The notes under the pieces are model-generated. The model was not told the DNA's origin, made no database searches, and saw only the letters and a list, made by a program, of their open reading frames with translations. This document shows, one piece after another, positions 22,742 through 34,113 of a stretch of DNA of 64,000 bases; position 1 is the first letter of the stretch, and every line of letters starts with the position of its first letter. Location: assembly GCA_022059125.1 (NCBI GenBank), contig JAEUWY010000004.1, positions 3,720,001 to 3,784,000 on the forward strand, written 5' to 3'. The translations under genes and the position numbers were made by a program. Origin of the DNA: Corynespora cassiicola (lineage: Eukaryota; Ascomycota; Dothideomycetes; Pleosporales; Corynesporascaceae).

Positions 22742-24460
22742 ATGTCTCCACTTTGCATTCCTCCCAACAGAATGTCTCCTACCGAGTCCACGGAAACAGC
22801 ATCGGACGATGGCGCCCAATCGACAGGCCGCAATCGGAACAGGTCCCGACGCGGTTGCTGGACATGTCGAAGTCCCCAAGTCAAAAAACGATGTGATGAG
22901 CAACGGCCAGTTTGCGGCAATTGTTCACGTCGGAAACTATACTGTGACTACTCACCCCGGCCAACCCTTGCTGAAAGACGCAGAGCTGAGGCCGCAATTC
23001 TGCGAAATTCAGCCGATTCTCCCGTCTCCGGGATTCCCAACGCCGTCATCGCCCGGATGCAAAGTCCGTCACTCTCCGTCACACGAATAGCCACGCCATC
23101 TGTAGGCGCATCCTCGTTGACCCTAACCAATGAAGACCATGAGGCTATTCGGTTCTTTCGCACGGCCTTCGCCAGTACTCATCATACCAAAAACCCAGAC
23201 TATTCCATGTTTTCAATCATGTTCACTCTTGCTCAGGACGACCCAATGGTTATGCACATGGTTGTTTCTATTGGATTACGCGAGATGGATCTCCGGAGAA
23301 CGGCGCCCGCGGCGAGCCAAAGAAACCCTTTGACACATTATGCTTCTGCGCTAAGATTAATGGCCGACGCTATTTCCCCAGAAAACGTGGCACCTGACCT
23401 GGATTCTATTTACACGGTCATATGGCTCATGCTCTTCTATGAGCAACGATTTGGGGATGCAGAATGTAAAGCCTATTCAAAGCATCTCGATGGAGCTTCT
23501 TCACTTCTACAGCATCGAGGACGACAGCTTCTGCAGCTTCCCTCACCTAGCTGTGGCCTTGGCGAGAAGGAAAAGGCACCGGTTCTCTTCAGGAGATCGG
23601 GGACAAGCGATTCGAGGCTGTCGATCTACGCTGCGCGTATTCTTATCTGGATCTCTTTACTTGACTCGGCTGCTGCATCTTTTGGATGTGGCGGGCAAGT
23701 CAACGGCACTATTTACTCGCTCCTGGTAGGGGAAGAAGAATCTCATGCACGGACACTAAGCCCTGTGGAGGCTTTTGGTCGCCTGCACCGCTTTTCCAAT
23801 CCTCTGTATCGCATGACGTGGGGCGACAATTATCCGCAAACCGAACTACTGGATGATGTGGAGAACCGAAATATTTATGCTCTTCTTGGCCAATGCGCGC
23901 AGTTGCGCTTCATGGTTGCCCAACTCTCAAATCTGTATCGGATAGATGCACAGTCCGCTATTCAGAAAGCCAGAGACGTAGACGCATCCATCCAGCAAGT
24001 CGGGTATCTGTTTGCCGAGCTCTTGGAAGTAGCCAGTGAACTCTCACCGGCAACAGACAACTCTCATAGGCTCGTTGCGAATATTCGGGCCATTGTTCCG
24101 GTCTATCATGCTGTCGTGTTGGATTTTATGCGTGCAACGACTTTTGAACAGCCGTTAGCCGCCCGCCAAAGACATGCCATGCGGGAAATCATGAATTTGG
24201 CTTATCAAAGCTTCAAGCACGACGGTGACGAAGCCATGATACGAGTTGCTTGGCCCCTTTTCATGGTAGCGCTGGAAACCGATGACCTTCTTCATCGAGA
24301 TTGGATTCTCGATCGCTTCACTACGATGAAAAAGTTTGGCTACAATTTTGAGCGTGCGGATCGATTTTTGAGAAGGGCAATCCCGGAACAGCAGCAGTTG
24401 AACAAGAGGATAGATGTGCGAGCAAGGCTAGAAAGCGTAGAGCATTTTGTCTTGCAATGA
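22742..24460 (+). CDS. Zn2Cys6 transcription factor with unusual zinc-cluster spacing
   Basis: Single exon. The frame is open from 22331 (709 aa), but I prefer the Met at 22742 (572 aa) or 22772, because the preceding ~137 residues look non-coding and a short Ser/Thr-rich stretch normally precedes the cluster. The cluster reads CWTC, then RSPQVKKR, then C: the first loop is 8 residues instead of the near-invariant 6. The rest (DEQRPVCGNCSRRKLYC) is canonical. After it come a PTLAERRRAEAA segment and a fungal-specific regulator body with YTVIWLMLFYEQRFGD, typical of factors for nutrient use. It lies inside a block of two carriers, an oxygenase and an amidohydrolase and is a natural candidate regulator of them. 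Confidence 0.88.
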   Translation: MSPLCIPPNRMSPTESTETASDDGAQSTGRNRNRSRRGCWTCRSPQVKKRCDEQRPVCGNCSRRKLYCDYSPRPTLAERRRAEAAILRNSADSPVSGIPNAVIARMQSPSLSVTRIATPSVGASSLTLTNEDHEAIRFFRTAFASTHHTKNPDYSMFSIMFTLAQDDPMVMHMVVSIGLREMDLRRTAPAASQRNPLTHYASALRLMADAISPENVAPDLDSIYTVIWLMLFYEQRFGDAECKAYSKHLDGASSLLQHRGRQLLQLPSPSCGLGEKEKAPVLFRRSGTSDSRLSIYAARILIWISLLDSAAASFGCGGQVNGTIYSLLVGEEESHARTLSPVEAFGRLHRFSNPLYRMTWGDNYPQTELLDDVENRNIYALLGQCAQLRFMVAQLSNLYRIDAQSAIQKARDVDASIQQVGYLFAELLEVASELSPATDNSHRLVANIRAIVPVYHAVVLDFMRATTFEQPLAARQRHAMREIMNLAYQSFKHDGDEAMIRVAWPLFMVALETDDLLHRDWILDRFTTMKKFGYNFERADRFLRRAIPEQQQLNKRIDVRARLESVEHFVLQ

Positions 24461-25081
24461 GATCCTCAGGTTGCCTCCCGCAGCGACAGCGCTTAAACGA
24501 CTTGTAAGACAAGACTGATTTCCAAGCTACCTTTGTTTTTTGCGAATTAAGCATGAGGGATAGCCGAAGACAAGATAGGTACCACGTACAATTCTTGGAT
24601 GATTGGTCACATCTGAAAGCTTCTGCATGCTTGAGCAGACACGCGGGAGGATTCCGTCTTTGGGTGACATTCCATTATCGGGCAAGGCCGCCAAGGCCTA
24701 AAGACGGGCGCTGCTCCGCTCCGCGCCAGCTTTCGATCAAGGTAGATAACGTCGGCTATCTTGAGGCGTACACAGCGGCAATTTCTTCGCCTGTTCCTTG
24801 GCACATGTTTTTGCCGCTGACACTTACTATCGCAAAGCTGTATCTCTCTAGCGGGCGTTCACCCCGCATTCTCGGTAAAGGGGGCCCTTTACGTCTCGCT
24901 ATCAATCAACCAGACTGAAGAGGATGATCAGAGTGCCGAGAGATATCAAACGGTGTATTGCACAAACATATATATCGCCGTGAGAGTCGAGCTTCTGTTC
25001 AGCTTCATTCCAACATACGCTCTTCGCCTCATCCCATTCACAAATACTTTGGCAGGTCATTGATTAGTACAACGTATCGTT
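24461..25081. promoter_or_regulatory. Promoter interval of second Dal5-type carrier
   Basis: This 621-bp interval contains CGG-N7-CCG at 24644-24656, a CGG-N8-CCG a little downstream, and a TATA-like run ATATATATC at about 24968-24976, roughly 110 bp before the start. The 121-residue frame here has no family features and is not called. Confidence 0.45.
24644..24656. promoter_or_regulatory. CGG-N7-CCG element
   Basis: CGG, seven bases, then CCG. It is the third such element in the promoters of this block and lies 426 bp upstream of the carrier start. Confidence 0.35.
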
Positions 25082-26817
25082 ATGGCAGAGGCTAAAGAGA
25101 AATATTCGACCTCAGATAGCCCAGAAAAGGACCAAGTCCTCCAGGAGCTAGGGGATGTTGCCATTGCCGGAGAATACCTCTCCCCGGAGGAGGACCGCCG
25201 CATTTTGCGTAGAATAGATCTCAAGTATGGATGTACCTGTTTCTGATATGTAGTTTGTTAACATCTCTAGTTTACTGCCAGTCATGGCTGTCTCATACCT
25301 CTTCCAATTTCTCGACAAGTCTGCTCTGGGGTATACAGCGATCATGGATCTTCGGACCGATTTGAAGCTGTCAGGATCTGATTATTCTTGGTCCAGCGGC
25401 ATCTATTATTTTGGATACCTTGCAGCGTCGTATCCTGCGGGATGGCTCATTGTACGTTATCCTGTGGGGAAAATGATCTGCGGATCTGTGTAAGTGCCTA
25501 GGATTCAGCGTGTGAATGCTCCAGCTGACGCTCACAGGCTCGTATGGGGAGCTGTGCTTATGCTCACCGCGGCCTGTTTCAATTCCAAAGGCCTTTTGGC
25601 GAACCGATTCTTCTTGGGTTCACTTGAGAGTGCCATTGGCCCTGGCCTTACTGTCATCGTTGCCATGTGGTACAAACGTTCAGAGCAGCCACTCAGGCAT
25701 GGAGCCTGGTTCATGGGCAATGTCATCGCAGGGATTTTTGGTGGACTTGTCGCATATGGAATTGGCCATGTGCAGAGTATTGCACCGTGGAAGGTGAGAT
25801 GCAGGTTAACAGACTGATTCCGTTCATATCTAATAGGTCGTGATAGGCAGTATTCCTCGTCTTTGGAGCCCTGACTCTAGCTTGGTCGGTTGCCATCTAC
25901 TTCTTCCTCCCAGACACGCCCGCTCAAGCACGTTTCCTCGAGAAGGAAGATCAGATAAAGGCTGTTGAGCGCATTCGCGAGAACATGACTGGCATTAAGA
26001 ACAGTACCTGGAAATCTAGCCAGGCCATCGAAGCCATGCTTGACGTCAAGGTCTGGCTCTTGGTTATCATCCAACTGTCCGCGCAAATCGCGAACGGTGG
26101 AGTTCACGGCGTACGTATCCTAAATCCAGTTTGTGTTGTTAGAGACTGACACTTGGCCTAGTTTGGCTCTATTGTCATCAAAGGCTTCGGCTTCAGCACC
26201 TTGAACACGCTCCTCGTCCAAACTCTCGGCAACGTCTTCCAGCTCGTCTTCGTCCTCATTTGCACTGTGGGATCCACCTACTTCAAGAACACACGCACTT
26301 ACTTCATGGCTTGGAATCTTGGACTGTCCATCATTGGCGCTGCCATGGTGCGCGAGATCAAGGCCGAGCTCATCTGGGGCCGTTTCTTTGGCTACTGCCT
26401 GACGATTGCGTATTCGGCCAACTTTCCCATGGTCCTGAGTATGTCTTCGGGCAACGTTGGCGGCTTCACCAAGAAATCGACCGTCAACGCAATGGTATGC
26501 CACTACCCTTATCTTAGCTTTACACCACGCAATGCTGACTCGTGGCGCAGATTTTCATCGCGTACTGTGCAGGTAACATCATCGGTCCGCAACTCTTCTT
26601 CGAGGACGAGGCGCCCAGCTACCCCTCGGGTTTCCTGTCCATGCTCATCTGCTTTGGTGTCGCTTTTGTTACGTGCTTCATCCTGCGCTTCTACCTGGTA
26701 TGGGTGAACAAGCGGCGTGACCAGGAGGCTACGCCGGCGGATGAGGAGGATGCAGGTGATGTGAATCTTGCAGACAAGACTGATAAGGAGATTCGGAGAT
26801 TTAGATATGTCTATTAA
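25082..26817 (+). CDS. MFS transporter, Dal5/allantoate-permease-like
   Basis: Six exons: 25082-25224, 25271-25489, 25538-25793, 25847-26110, 26162-26494 and 26551-26817, with introns of 46-56 nt; 493 aa, all junctions in frame. Family landmarks appear across the joins: LPVMAVSYLFQFLDKSALGY in TM1 (the key part is FLDKSALGY), WFMGNVIAGIFGGL, APWK-AVFLVFG in the mid-protein block, and PDTPAQARFL. Twelve membrane segments and an acidic C-terminal tail are predicted. It should import an organic anion or nitrogen compound. With the carrier at 17563-19031 it makes two carriers of one family in one block, which suggests substrates of related type. Confidence 0.92.
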
Positions 26818-29078
26818 GCTACGATCAATAGATTACAGCAATATCCCATGCACGTTAGGACGAGTTTAATCGAATGGAGAGTATCGACTGCTAATTAGTG
26901 CTTTTCCAAAGGAGGTGCGCAGCCTTGAGCATAGAGCCGCAGTTCTCAGACCGCGATCCAGCGACGCGAGAGCTTGCGCAGCCTGCTCAGCCTGCTCAGC
27001 CTTCGGCGCTGAGAAAGCCCGACGGGCTTGGATAGGTTTGAAGCTAGCACTGCTTCTTTCGTAGCCCCCTTTACTTCCCTAAAAGTCAGGAGAATCCAAC
27101 AAAGTTAAGCTGTGCATGAGAAATCTCTCAAATTTTGACCAAAATTCGCATCTACAGACGGGATATTTATACACTTCACAGACGCCAGGGGATGGATCCC
27201 GTGGAGAAAACAAATTCGGTACATGGGCAGAGGGATTGGCGCAGAACAGAGCGTTAGGATGTTTTGCGCATATGCATTCTCTAGGTCAAAGCTGGCAAGG
27301 CAACGGTGAATAGTTCCGAGTGCACAAGGGGTGTTCCCTGCCCGTCCGTCATCATCAACATCTCATTCGATGGACAAGCCAAATCGTGACGAACCCATGA
27401 GACGTCCCCTACAGGCTCAACACAACTTGGATCAAACAGGACAAGGCCCTGGCATGTGGAGCTGCGGACTGTTGACATCAGGTTCAGTTTTCCTGCTCGC
27501 ACGACAGGATCCAGTGCGATTTCTCTCGGCTGGAGCCGAGCAAGGTGTTCCCATCGGGTCAGCACTCTGAATCCTAGTGATGAACGGAACTCCGCATCCC
27601 ACGTGGGCGTGGACCACACCAGGCGGCCTGGAGGTACAGCCATCTGTGCAACTTTTCAAGTGCTTGTACCTCCGTGCCGTCCGCCTGCGAGTTCGGCCGT
27701 GGAAACCGCTGTGGCAACGCCTCAACGCCTCAACGCCTCAACGCCTCAACGCCTCTCGAACCGCGAGTCCTGTCACGACGCTCTTTGTTTTTGCTGAACA
27801 CTGCCTAAGGGTCCAGAGCGCTCAGATCCCCCGAGTTGCTTCTTCAGAGAAGAGCGAAATTGGAATCAACGTTGCATATGCAGCGCTCGTCCATCAATAA
27901 ACGCCACAACTGTGTTCAGCCACATAAAGGCACTTGCGATTTCCTTCTCCTTGGAAAGACCCGGCGCGTCGAGGGGCCTAAACATTCAGGAGTTGTCCAT
28001 CAGATGGGTGGCCACAGGCAAACTGGCGCATATCTCACCACCATGCTGCAAATCACATGATGCACGAGGAATTCTTCTATACTACTCCCAGAGCATGCAG
28101 CAAGACTATCCATTTCGCGTAGTATTGTAGAACAAAGAAACACATGTCATTGGGATCGTCGATGATCAGGAACATGGAATACGAGGATCTGGGATGTGCA
28201 CTACGGCTCCGGTCCTCGTTCCTCGCGACAGACTTACCCAACCAGGAAAAGCCGGCCGAGGGGAACAGGCGCCCAGCCTGCAGACACGCGTCCGGCAGGC
28301 GGCCAGACCTGCTGTCAGATTCCGACAAGAAGACTGATCCCGTCCAGCAAGCTGGGGAAGTGCGGATGTCATGTTTCTGGTTGATTGGTTTTGATTCATG
28401 CAGAGTGCTGCCAATGATCAGAGGATGGCTGCGTGAACGGACTCCGCCAGGTTTCCCTAAAGTGAAAAGCCAAATAATCCGATCGAACATCAGGCCTTTG
28501 TTTTCTGGCCCGCATCTGCGCCATCGGATCTCCGACCCAATGTCATGGCGAGATGGTCATCTCCCAAATTTGGTTTCAAACACTCCAGCGGTGGTGAAGA
28601 CTCTGGCGCGCGCGTCGCGAAAACTTTGTATCGCACCAAGCTTTTCTCCCCTTCTTTACCTAGGAGTCGTTGCATCACAGTGCCCGTCACTTTACTGAAT
28701 GTGGAGAAGTTATTTCCAAGGCCCCACGCAGAACCCTCGTATTGCGCGTCCGCATCGCCAGAGTTCAGTGCGCCGACAAAATCTCCGTGTCCGTCACGGC
28801 CCAGCACACTGACAGATGCGCCACCACTCCAAGGTCGGACTTGGGCAAGGCCCGCCACTGGCTAGAGGGCCAAAGAAGTATTTAATAATGAATCGTTGGC
28901 CTTCATAGTGTTCTCCACTCAGTTCATCCAACTCTTCCAGTACAACATCCGCTCTCTTCTCTCTTTTCTCAGGCCGGCCTGAAGTCACTCATTCCCAACA
29001 CAGTCGCTCTCTACAGCTCAAGCAAGCCTTGTCACTCTTTTTCCAACCCAAAACCACACTCCTTACCGAAATATCACA
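26818..29078. other. Gene-free interval with short tandem repeats; promoter of LPMO-like gene at its right end
   Basis: No frame in this 2.26-kb interval shows a recognisable domain, and the overlapping short frames on both strands look random. It contains the repeat at 27715-27754 and a short CCTGCTCAG duplication near 26977-26997. A TATA-like TATTTAATA lies at 28879-28887, and a CT-rich leader ends at the LPMO-like start. Confidence 0.5.
27715..27754. repeat. Tandem repeat, five copies of an 8-mer
   Basis: Five exact head-to-tail copies of CAACGCCT. The unit length is not a multiple of three, consistent with a non-coding position. It is a likely variable-number site. Confidence 0.85.
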
Positions 29079-29876
29079 ATGAAGAGCTTCATCGGCGCCG
29101 CTACCCTCTTTGCTGCCGCTGCTTCCGCCCACTCTTGGCTGGGATGCACCGACTACGACAACAGCCAAGTCCTTGAATGGATGAAGGGCAATGCTACCAA
29201 CGGCGTCACCGTCGATCCTCTGTAAGGACCCTGCAAGATCAGCAATGCTTGATTATATTCTAATCGTCTCCAGTATGCCCGCTTTCGCTAGCTTCTGCAA
29301 GGGCTGGCCGCGTAACAAGAACAACCCCGGTGACTGGATCGACGAGTCTACCAACTACGTTTGGAACCTCGCTGCCAACAAGTTCAACGGCGACAATAAT
29401 GCTTGCCGCGAGAACCAGCGCGAGCCAATTTACAAAGACAATGCACCCATGTGGAAGGGCAAGGCTGGTAGCACCATTCGCCTGATGTTCGGTGGCAACG
29501 GTCACGCTCGTGGTGCCAGCGTTGGTGGCGACCCCGGCAAGGTCTCTGTCTACTGGGCGGGCAAGCCTGAGACCGAAATCACCAGCACCAAGGAGTTCAC
29601 AGATGAAAACAGGATCTCGCAGAGCGGTTTCTCTGAGGAGTCCTTTGCCTTCCCTGAGGGCGTCACCAAGCCTGACGAGGGTCTTGTGGACAAGGGCAAC
29701 TGGCAGAGCGTCAAGCTGTAAGTTCATACCCTCTTGAATGCCTGTCTACTTGGACTTCGTGCTAACGGACACACAGGCCCGAGATTATGGAGCCTGGCCG
29801 CCACATGCTGGTCTGGGTCTGGTCCTACGAGGGCGCCGACCAGTGGTCCACCTGCTTCGACGTTCAGATCGAGTAA
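29079..29876 (+). CDS. Secreted LPMO-like protein (N-terminal His copper-binding fold)
   Basis: Three exons: 29079-29221, 29274-29717 and 29777-29876; 228 aa. A 17-residue signal peptide (MKSFIGAATLFAAAASA) ends directly before His18, so the mature protein would begin H-S-W. That gives the free N-terminal His needed for a copper histidine brace. A second His sits in GGNGHARGAS, a position comparable to the second brace His in AA11/X325-type proteins. The C-terminus GRHMLVWVWSYEG...WSTCFDVQIE has the W/Y-x-W and terminal Cys pattern of LPMO folds. These features indicate a lytic polysaccharide monooxygenase or a related copper protein, but I cannot place it in a CAZy family. Substrate is unknown; no carbohydrate-binding module is attached. 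Confidence 0.75.
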
Positions 29877-30903
29877 GGATGTGCCATCCACAACCTGAGA
29901 CGAGATGGATAGACGACAGGTTTTTGATGGAGGAAATGACTTGACATGGCTGTATAAATTTCTAGCTTCGCTTCTCTGTATATCCCGTTCATGTCTTTCA
30001 GTTTAGAATTTATAGACTTATCGCAATATCTTCTTATCATGCATGAGCCTCAAGTTGTTCTGTGAACCTAGTTGAGACTTATACAAGAAGCGGCTCGGGC
30101 CATCATCACCCGATATTCACGCCGGCAAATCAAATTTGCACACTCCTTTTTTCACCTTGGGCTATCGTCTACCGCATCTGTTGCTCCGTACGCCGACTTT
30201 ATTGCTCCGTTCTCCGTTCTCGATAGACCAAAAGACAATTCAGTGGCAGCGGGGCCTACCCTTTTGCGGTATATTGGGTTGCCAGATCCCAAATGTGTCC
30301 CTTTCCTGGTCAAAGACGAACCAGCAGCCTTGTGCCATTTCTAATCGTTGCTAGTTTGTATCTCGAGTGCAAGAAAATTCTGCTATGGGGATTGTGGGTA
30401 TACATATCGCATTCGCAAAATGCCCGCGAGACCGAGGATTCGGATCAGCTCGGCCCAGAAAAGGCTAGGCTATGTTTCATGAAACACAACGGCCCACCTC
30501 GTTTCAATCCGCGAATGTCCCCGAAGACCAAATCTGTAACGCAGCCACTGGTCCTTGGGAATTAACTCCCGCTGTCTAGCTAGATATTTCCTCCCACCAT
30601 CTCCACACGGCAAGTGCGCCGCTGTCACCCAGCCTATCATGGCTAGCAGAATCCAATGTGCATCGATCTGCCAAGTGCTAACCGCTCTGTCCCAGTGTAC
30701 AGTCGGTATGGACTCTCATGCGCACGGCTTGGTTGCAGGGCTCTTGGAGCTTTTTACTTATATCCACCCCAATCTGTCAAATTCCACGACTTTTGCCTTT
30801 TTTCTGCATTTTTTTACACTCTTTCAATAGTTTATTGGGCTTCATTCTTTTGTCCATCAGTTTGATCTGTGATCAAAGCCACTCGTTTTCTCTTGTGCCG
30901 AAA
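29877..30903. other. Intergenic interval
   Basis: About 1.0 kb between two plus-strand secreted-protein genes, holding the LPMO-like terminator and the promoter of the DUF1996 gene. T-rich tracts near 30780-30850 precede the start. No gene is supported. Confidence 0.45.
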
Positions 30904-31936
30904 ATGCGATCTTACCTCAATATTCTCGCCGGCATCAGTGCCGTACAGGCGTACACTGTCATCAACCATGAGCAGTTCATGACCAAGAATGTCGATGCCC
31001 TGGTGGTTCCCGGAACATACAAATCTCATATGCACTCGTTCTTTGGCAGTGATGTAATCACCAACGTACAGCCTACTTCAGCGGACTTGCAAAAGGGCTG
31101 CTATACTGGTAATAACGCCAATGACTTGTCGGTCTACTGTATGCGCATGGCTCCTACATACTTAGATGCCGCATCAATGCACTAACGTTTTACAAGGGAT
31201 CCCGACCCTTTACTACGTCGACGACGACAACCACACAGAAGTCAAGCCCATGCGTTTCTCGACCTACTACCACATCGAGAACGCCGAGATCCCCTTTCCA
31301 CAGGATTTCGCCGCCATCGCTGGCAACGCCAAAGGCGTTTCTCAGGCTGACGTTGACGACGGCAAAAACGACATGAGCTGGTGGTGCGAAGACGGCCCCG
31401 AGGACGCCGGCAAAGACGGAGGAAAGTTCCCGCGCAAGACCTGCAACACGCACCTGCAAGTCATCCTACGCTTCCCGGATTGCGTCGACACCAACAATCT
31501 CACCGACTACACGTACAATGACGCCGGGTTCAAGACCGAGAACCGCTGCCCCGAGGGCATGAGCCGCATCCCGCAGCTCCGCTTCTCCGTGCGGTACGAC
31601 CTGCGCAAGATCATCCCAGGGGGCTGGGAGGGAACCGCCCCGCTGCAGCTTTCGTGTGGTGAGGTTGGAGACGGGTACTGCTTTCACGGCGACTTCATCA
31701 ACGGCTGGTTCCCTGATGCGGCGGAGAATATGCTCAAGGTTGCTGCCCACAAACGTAACTTTGCACGGGTTGATGGCGAACATGGCACTGGGCCTCTTGA
31801 GCCTACCTGCGAGGCTACTGATGCCGACCCCGAGAATGGAACTAGTGACTATCAGACTTCGCTGCAGATGATGGCTGAGACCAGCACTGCCAGGCGCTCC
31901 GTCAGGGGGAGTCTTCTGGAGAAACGTACAATCTAG
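30904..31936 (+). CDS. DUF1996-domain secreted protein
   Basis: Two exons, 30904-31138 and 31197-31936, with a 58-nt intron; 324 aa. A signal peptide (MRSYLNILAGISAVQA) is followed by the DUF1996 hallmarks: VVPGTYKSHMHSFFGSD with the H-x-H-x-F-F-G core, then GCYTGNNANDLSVYW-IPTLYY restored by splicing. LRFPDCVDT and a Cys-rich GDGYCFHGDFINGW follow. The start at 30904 is chosen because an upstream extension of the frame adds no signal-like sequence. The conserved His pair and Cys residues suggest an extracellular enzyme or binding protein, but the biochemical role of DUF1996 is not established. It lacks the WSC or CBM modules some relatives carry. Confidence 0.9.
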
Positions 31937-34113
31937 TTGGGTGTGCTTCCTCCCTTGAGAGGGCAGTAAAGGAAAGTGCAATCGAGGTACAAGATCGAGG
32001 GGTGGAAAACTTGGTCTAGTCCTTTTGTAACCTGGGTTTTACTTCGTGTCCATGTCTTATTATGTAGCTATTTTTCCCTTTAGTCACCCAAGATTTTGAT
32101 TCCACAAGCCACAAGGTAGCTAGGTTCATTGCTATCGATTAAGTGTCGATGTGTCTAGTTATACTCATCATATAAACTAATATTACCTAAAAAATGTTGC
32201 ATACAACTCGTGGAGCTGTTTCTTAGGTTCGCAAACCCTCACTACCAGAATTATCAAATCTTTTAACAGAAATTATAGTATATCTCACTGCAATAGAATT
32301 TAACAATCTATAAAGACTGTAGGGCCTGCGTGATACTTTGTGTGGACAGTTTGTAGATGGATGTACCCCTCGGCGAGCTGTCTTCGAGCCCATAAGCTCA
32401 ACTATCTTTTCAGTACTTCCAATAAGTAACAATACATATACTGTGAAGCTGGACGTCCGCTTGCTCGCATTATGGCATGCACAAACTTGGTTACATTGTG
32501 AAGGTCTTACATTGCCACTGGCGTCTGGTGATATTGCCATGCCTACTATCACCGAGTTCTTGCCACTTCGAAGAGTCATCGTGGTACCCATGATAGCAAT
32601 GAATAATATTTGACTATATGCAGCATCATTGAGGCAACTAATGTCACACGACTGACTTATCAATGTTTGCTCAGTTTCGGTACGAGTTCGGATCTGCACT
32701 GGATTTTGAGGGCGCAGATACCGCAGTGTTGCACAGGAGGAACCATTCTACCCTACCATCACATATGGGTGACCCTAAATTGCGTTAGCCAGTCATTCCT
32801 TGAAATTCACATTGGCATAGTCTGCAATCACTCTTACCTAAGGCTAGAGCTCTATCTGTTGCCTTCAAAACTAAGGTAGATTCTGCTATTTAAAAGACAC
32901 AGCGTTTTATAATTCTGTTTTTTATTATCTATATTATCAAATCAGCATAAATAACTCTCTTTTTCTCTTTGATTTAATGGTCTTTTGTGTCAAACGAATC
33001 ACGGTCTTTAATTTTAGGTTGTGGCTTTGAAGCCCACTTGCACAACGTAGCATGTGAATTTCCTAAAGTAGAAACAAGATTCTAAAAGCGATGCGTGTAA
33101 TCCATTTTCATAATTGTGGGCTGCTCTTAGTCTATGATAATTTCAATAGTTTCCTCTTCGCTCCATCTCGAAAGCCCGTTCGGTTTGGTGGTCTAGAGCC
33201 ACTTTGGACATTACGTCGGGTTTAGTAGACCGACAATATGACAGGGAGAGGCTAAAGCTTCCGTAAAAGATCTGGGTTAGTATCTTTGTAGCCTCATGAC
33301 GCCACTGACAGAATATAGAAGCCTCATTCTCTTGTACCATTCGCTCGAAAAAGGCGGCCATCACCTAACGCGTTGCAGGTAGTTGACTGCCTCATCTAGT
33401 CGCGATGACAACATTAAGGCCAGCCTGTAACACTTTTTATTATGGTTAACAATGTAGCTGATTATGATAAGATCAAAATGAGATGAAGTCCAATAAGCGT
33501 TCACCAATGAAGTTGACCAGCTTCATGCCAAGTATGTGCATTGAAAACCATGATCAGTTTTGTTCCTTGTTTATTCCAGGTCTTATCCAAGCCCTTCTAG
33601 CGCATTGCGGTCGCTTCAGTGACAGATCCAGAGCAACCCTTGCCGATGGTTGTGTTTTTAGCTTCGAAGCATCTGTCCGTGCGTGGCTGGTACCTCCACA
33701 GGCCCACGAGGCGCAAACTATCGGAGAGCTGGACTCTGGGCCCCCGACACGTGGAATATGGCAAGAAAAAATTGTTCCGAAGTGTTACACGGCGTGTGAG
33801 GCGCTCGATCGAGCCTATGTCATCGCAAGATGGCACCAGCTGCTCGCTTGTGTGAGGCACAGCGGCTTCGAGCTCCTGTACTTACCTTCCGGTATACCTT
33901 GTGTCGTGCATCGCATACAATCACCACACCAAGAAATCTTATTTGTGAAGGATATAGCACGATAAAAGTTAGGGTGCCTGCAGAGATAAGGCGTTCTGGA
34001 ACAAGTAGTGATGGCTGACTTCCGGCTATTTACAATTGCGCCCCCAACCCCTTTTGGAGACAGGGTTTCGCTCACTGCCATCATGACTGCCACCCCCCCT
34101 CCGCACATATCCT
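31937..34113. other. AT-rich gene-free interval
   Basis: This 2.18-kb interval is visibly AT-rich between about 32030 and 33480, with many TATA/TAAT runs and no coding frame with family features. The longest frames (32223-32699 minus, 33483-33965 plus) have no domain. It could be a decayed repeat, but I found no terminal repeats or transposase remnants. Confidence 0.4.

Noticed and set aside
24553..24918. 121-codon frame upstream of the second Dal5-type carrier
   Set aside because: No domain and no conserved-looking segments; sits in a promoter interval.
28144..28698. 184-codon frame upstream of the LPMO-like gene
   Set aside because: Random-looking composition, overlapped by a 137-codon minus-strand frame; no domain.
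32223..32699. 158-codon minus-strand frame in the AT-rich interval
   Set aside because: No recognisable family; composition matches non-coding flanks.
33483..33965. 160-codon frame in the AT-rich interval
   Set aside because: No domain, no leader or splice signals, and an overlapping minus-strand frame of similar quality.
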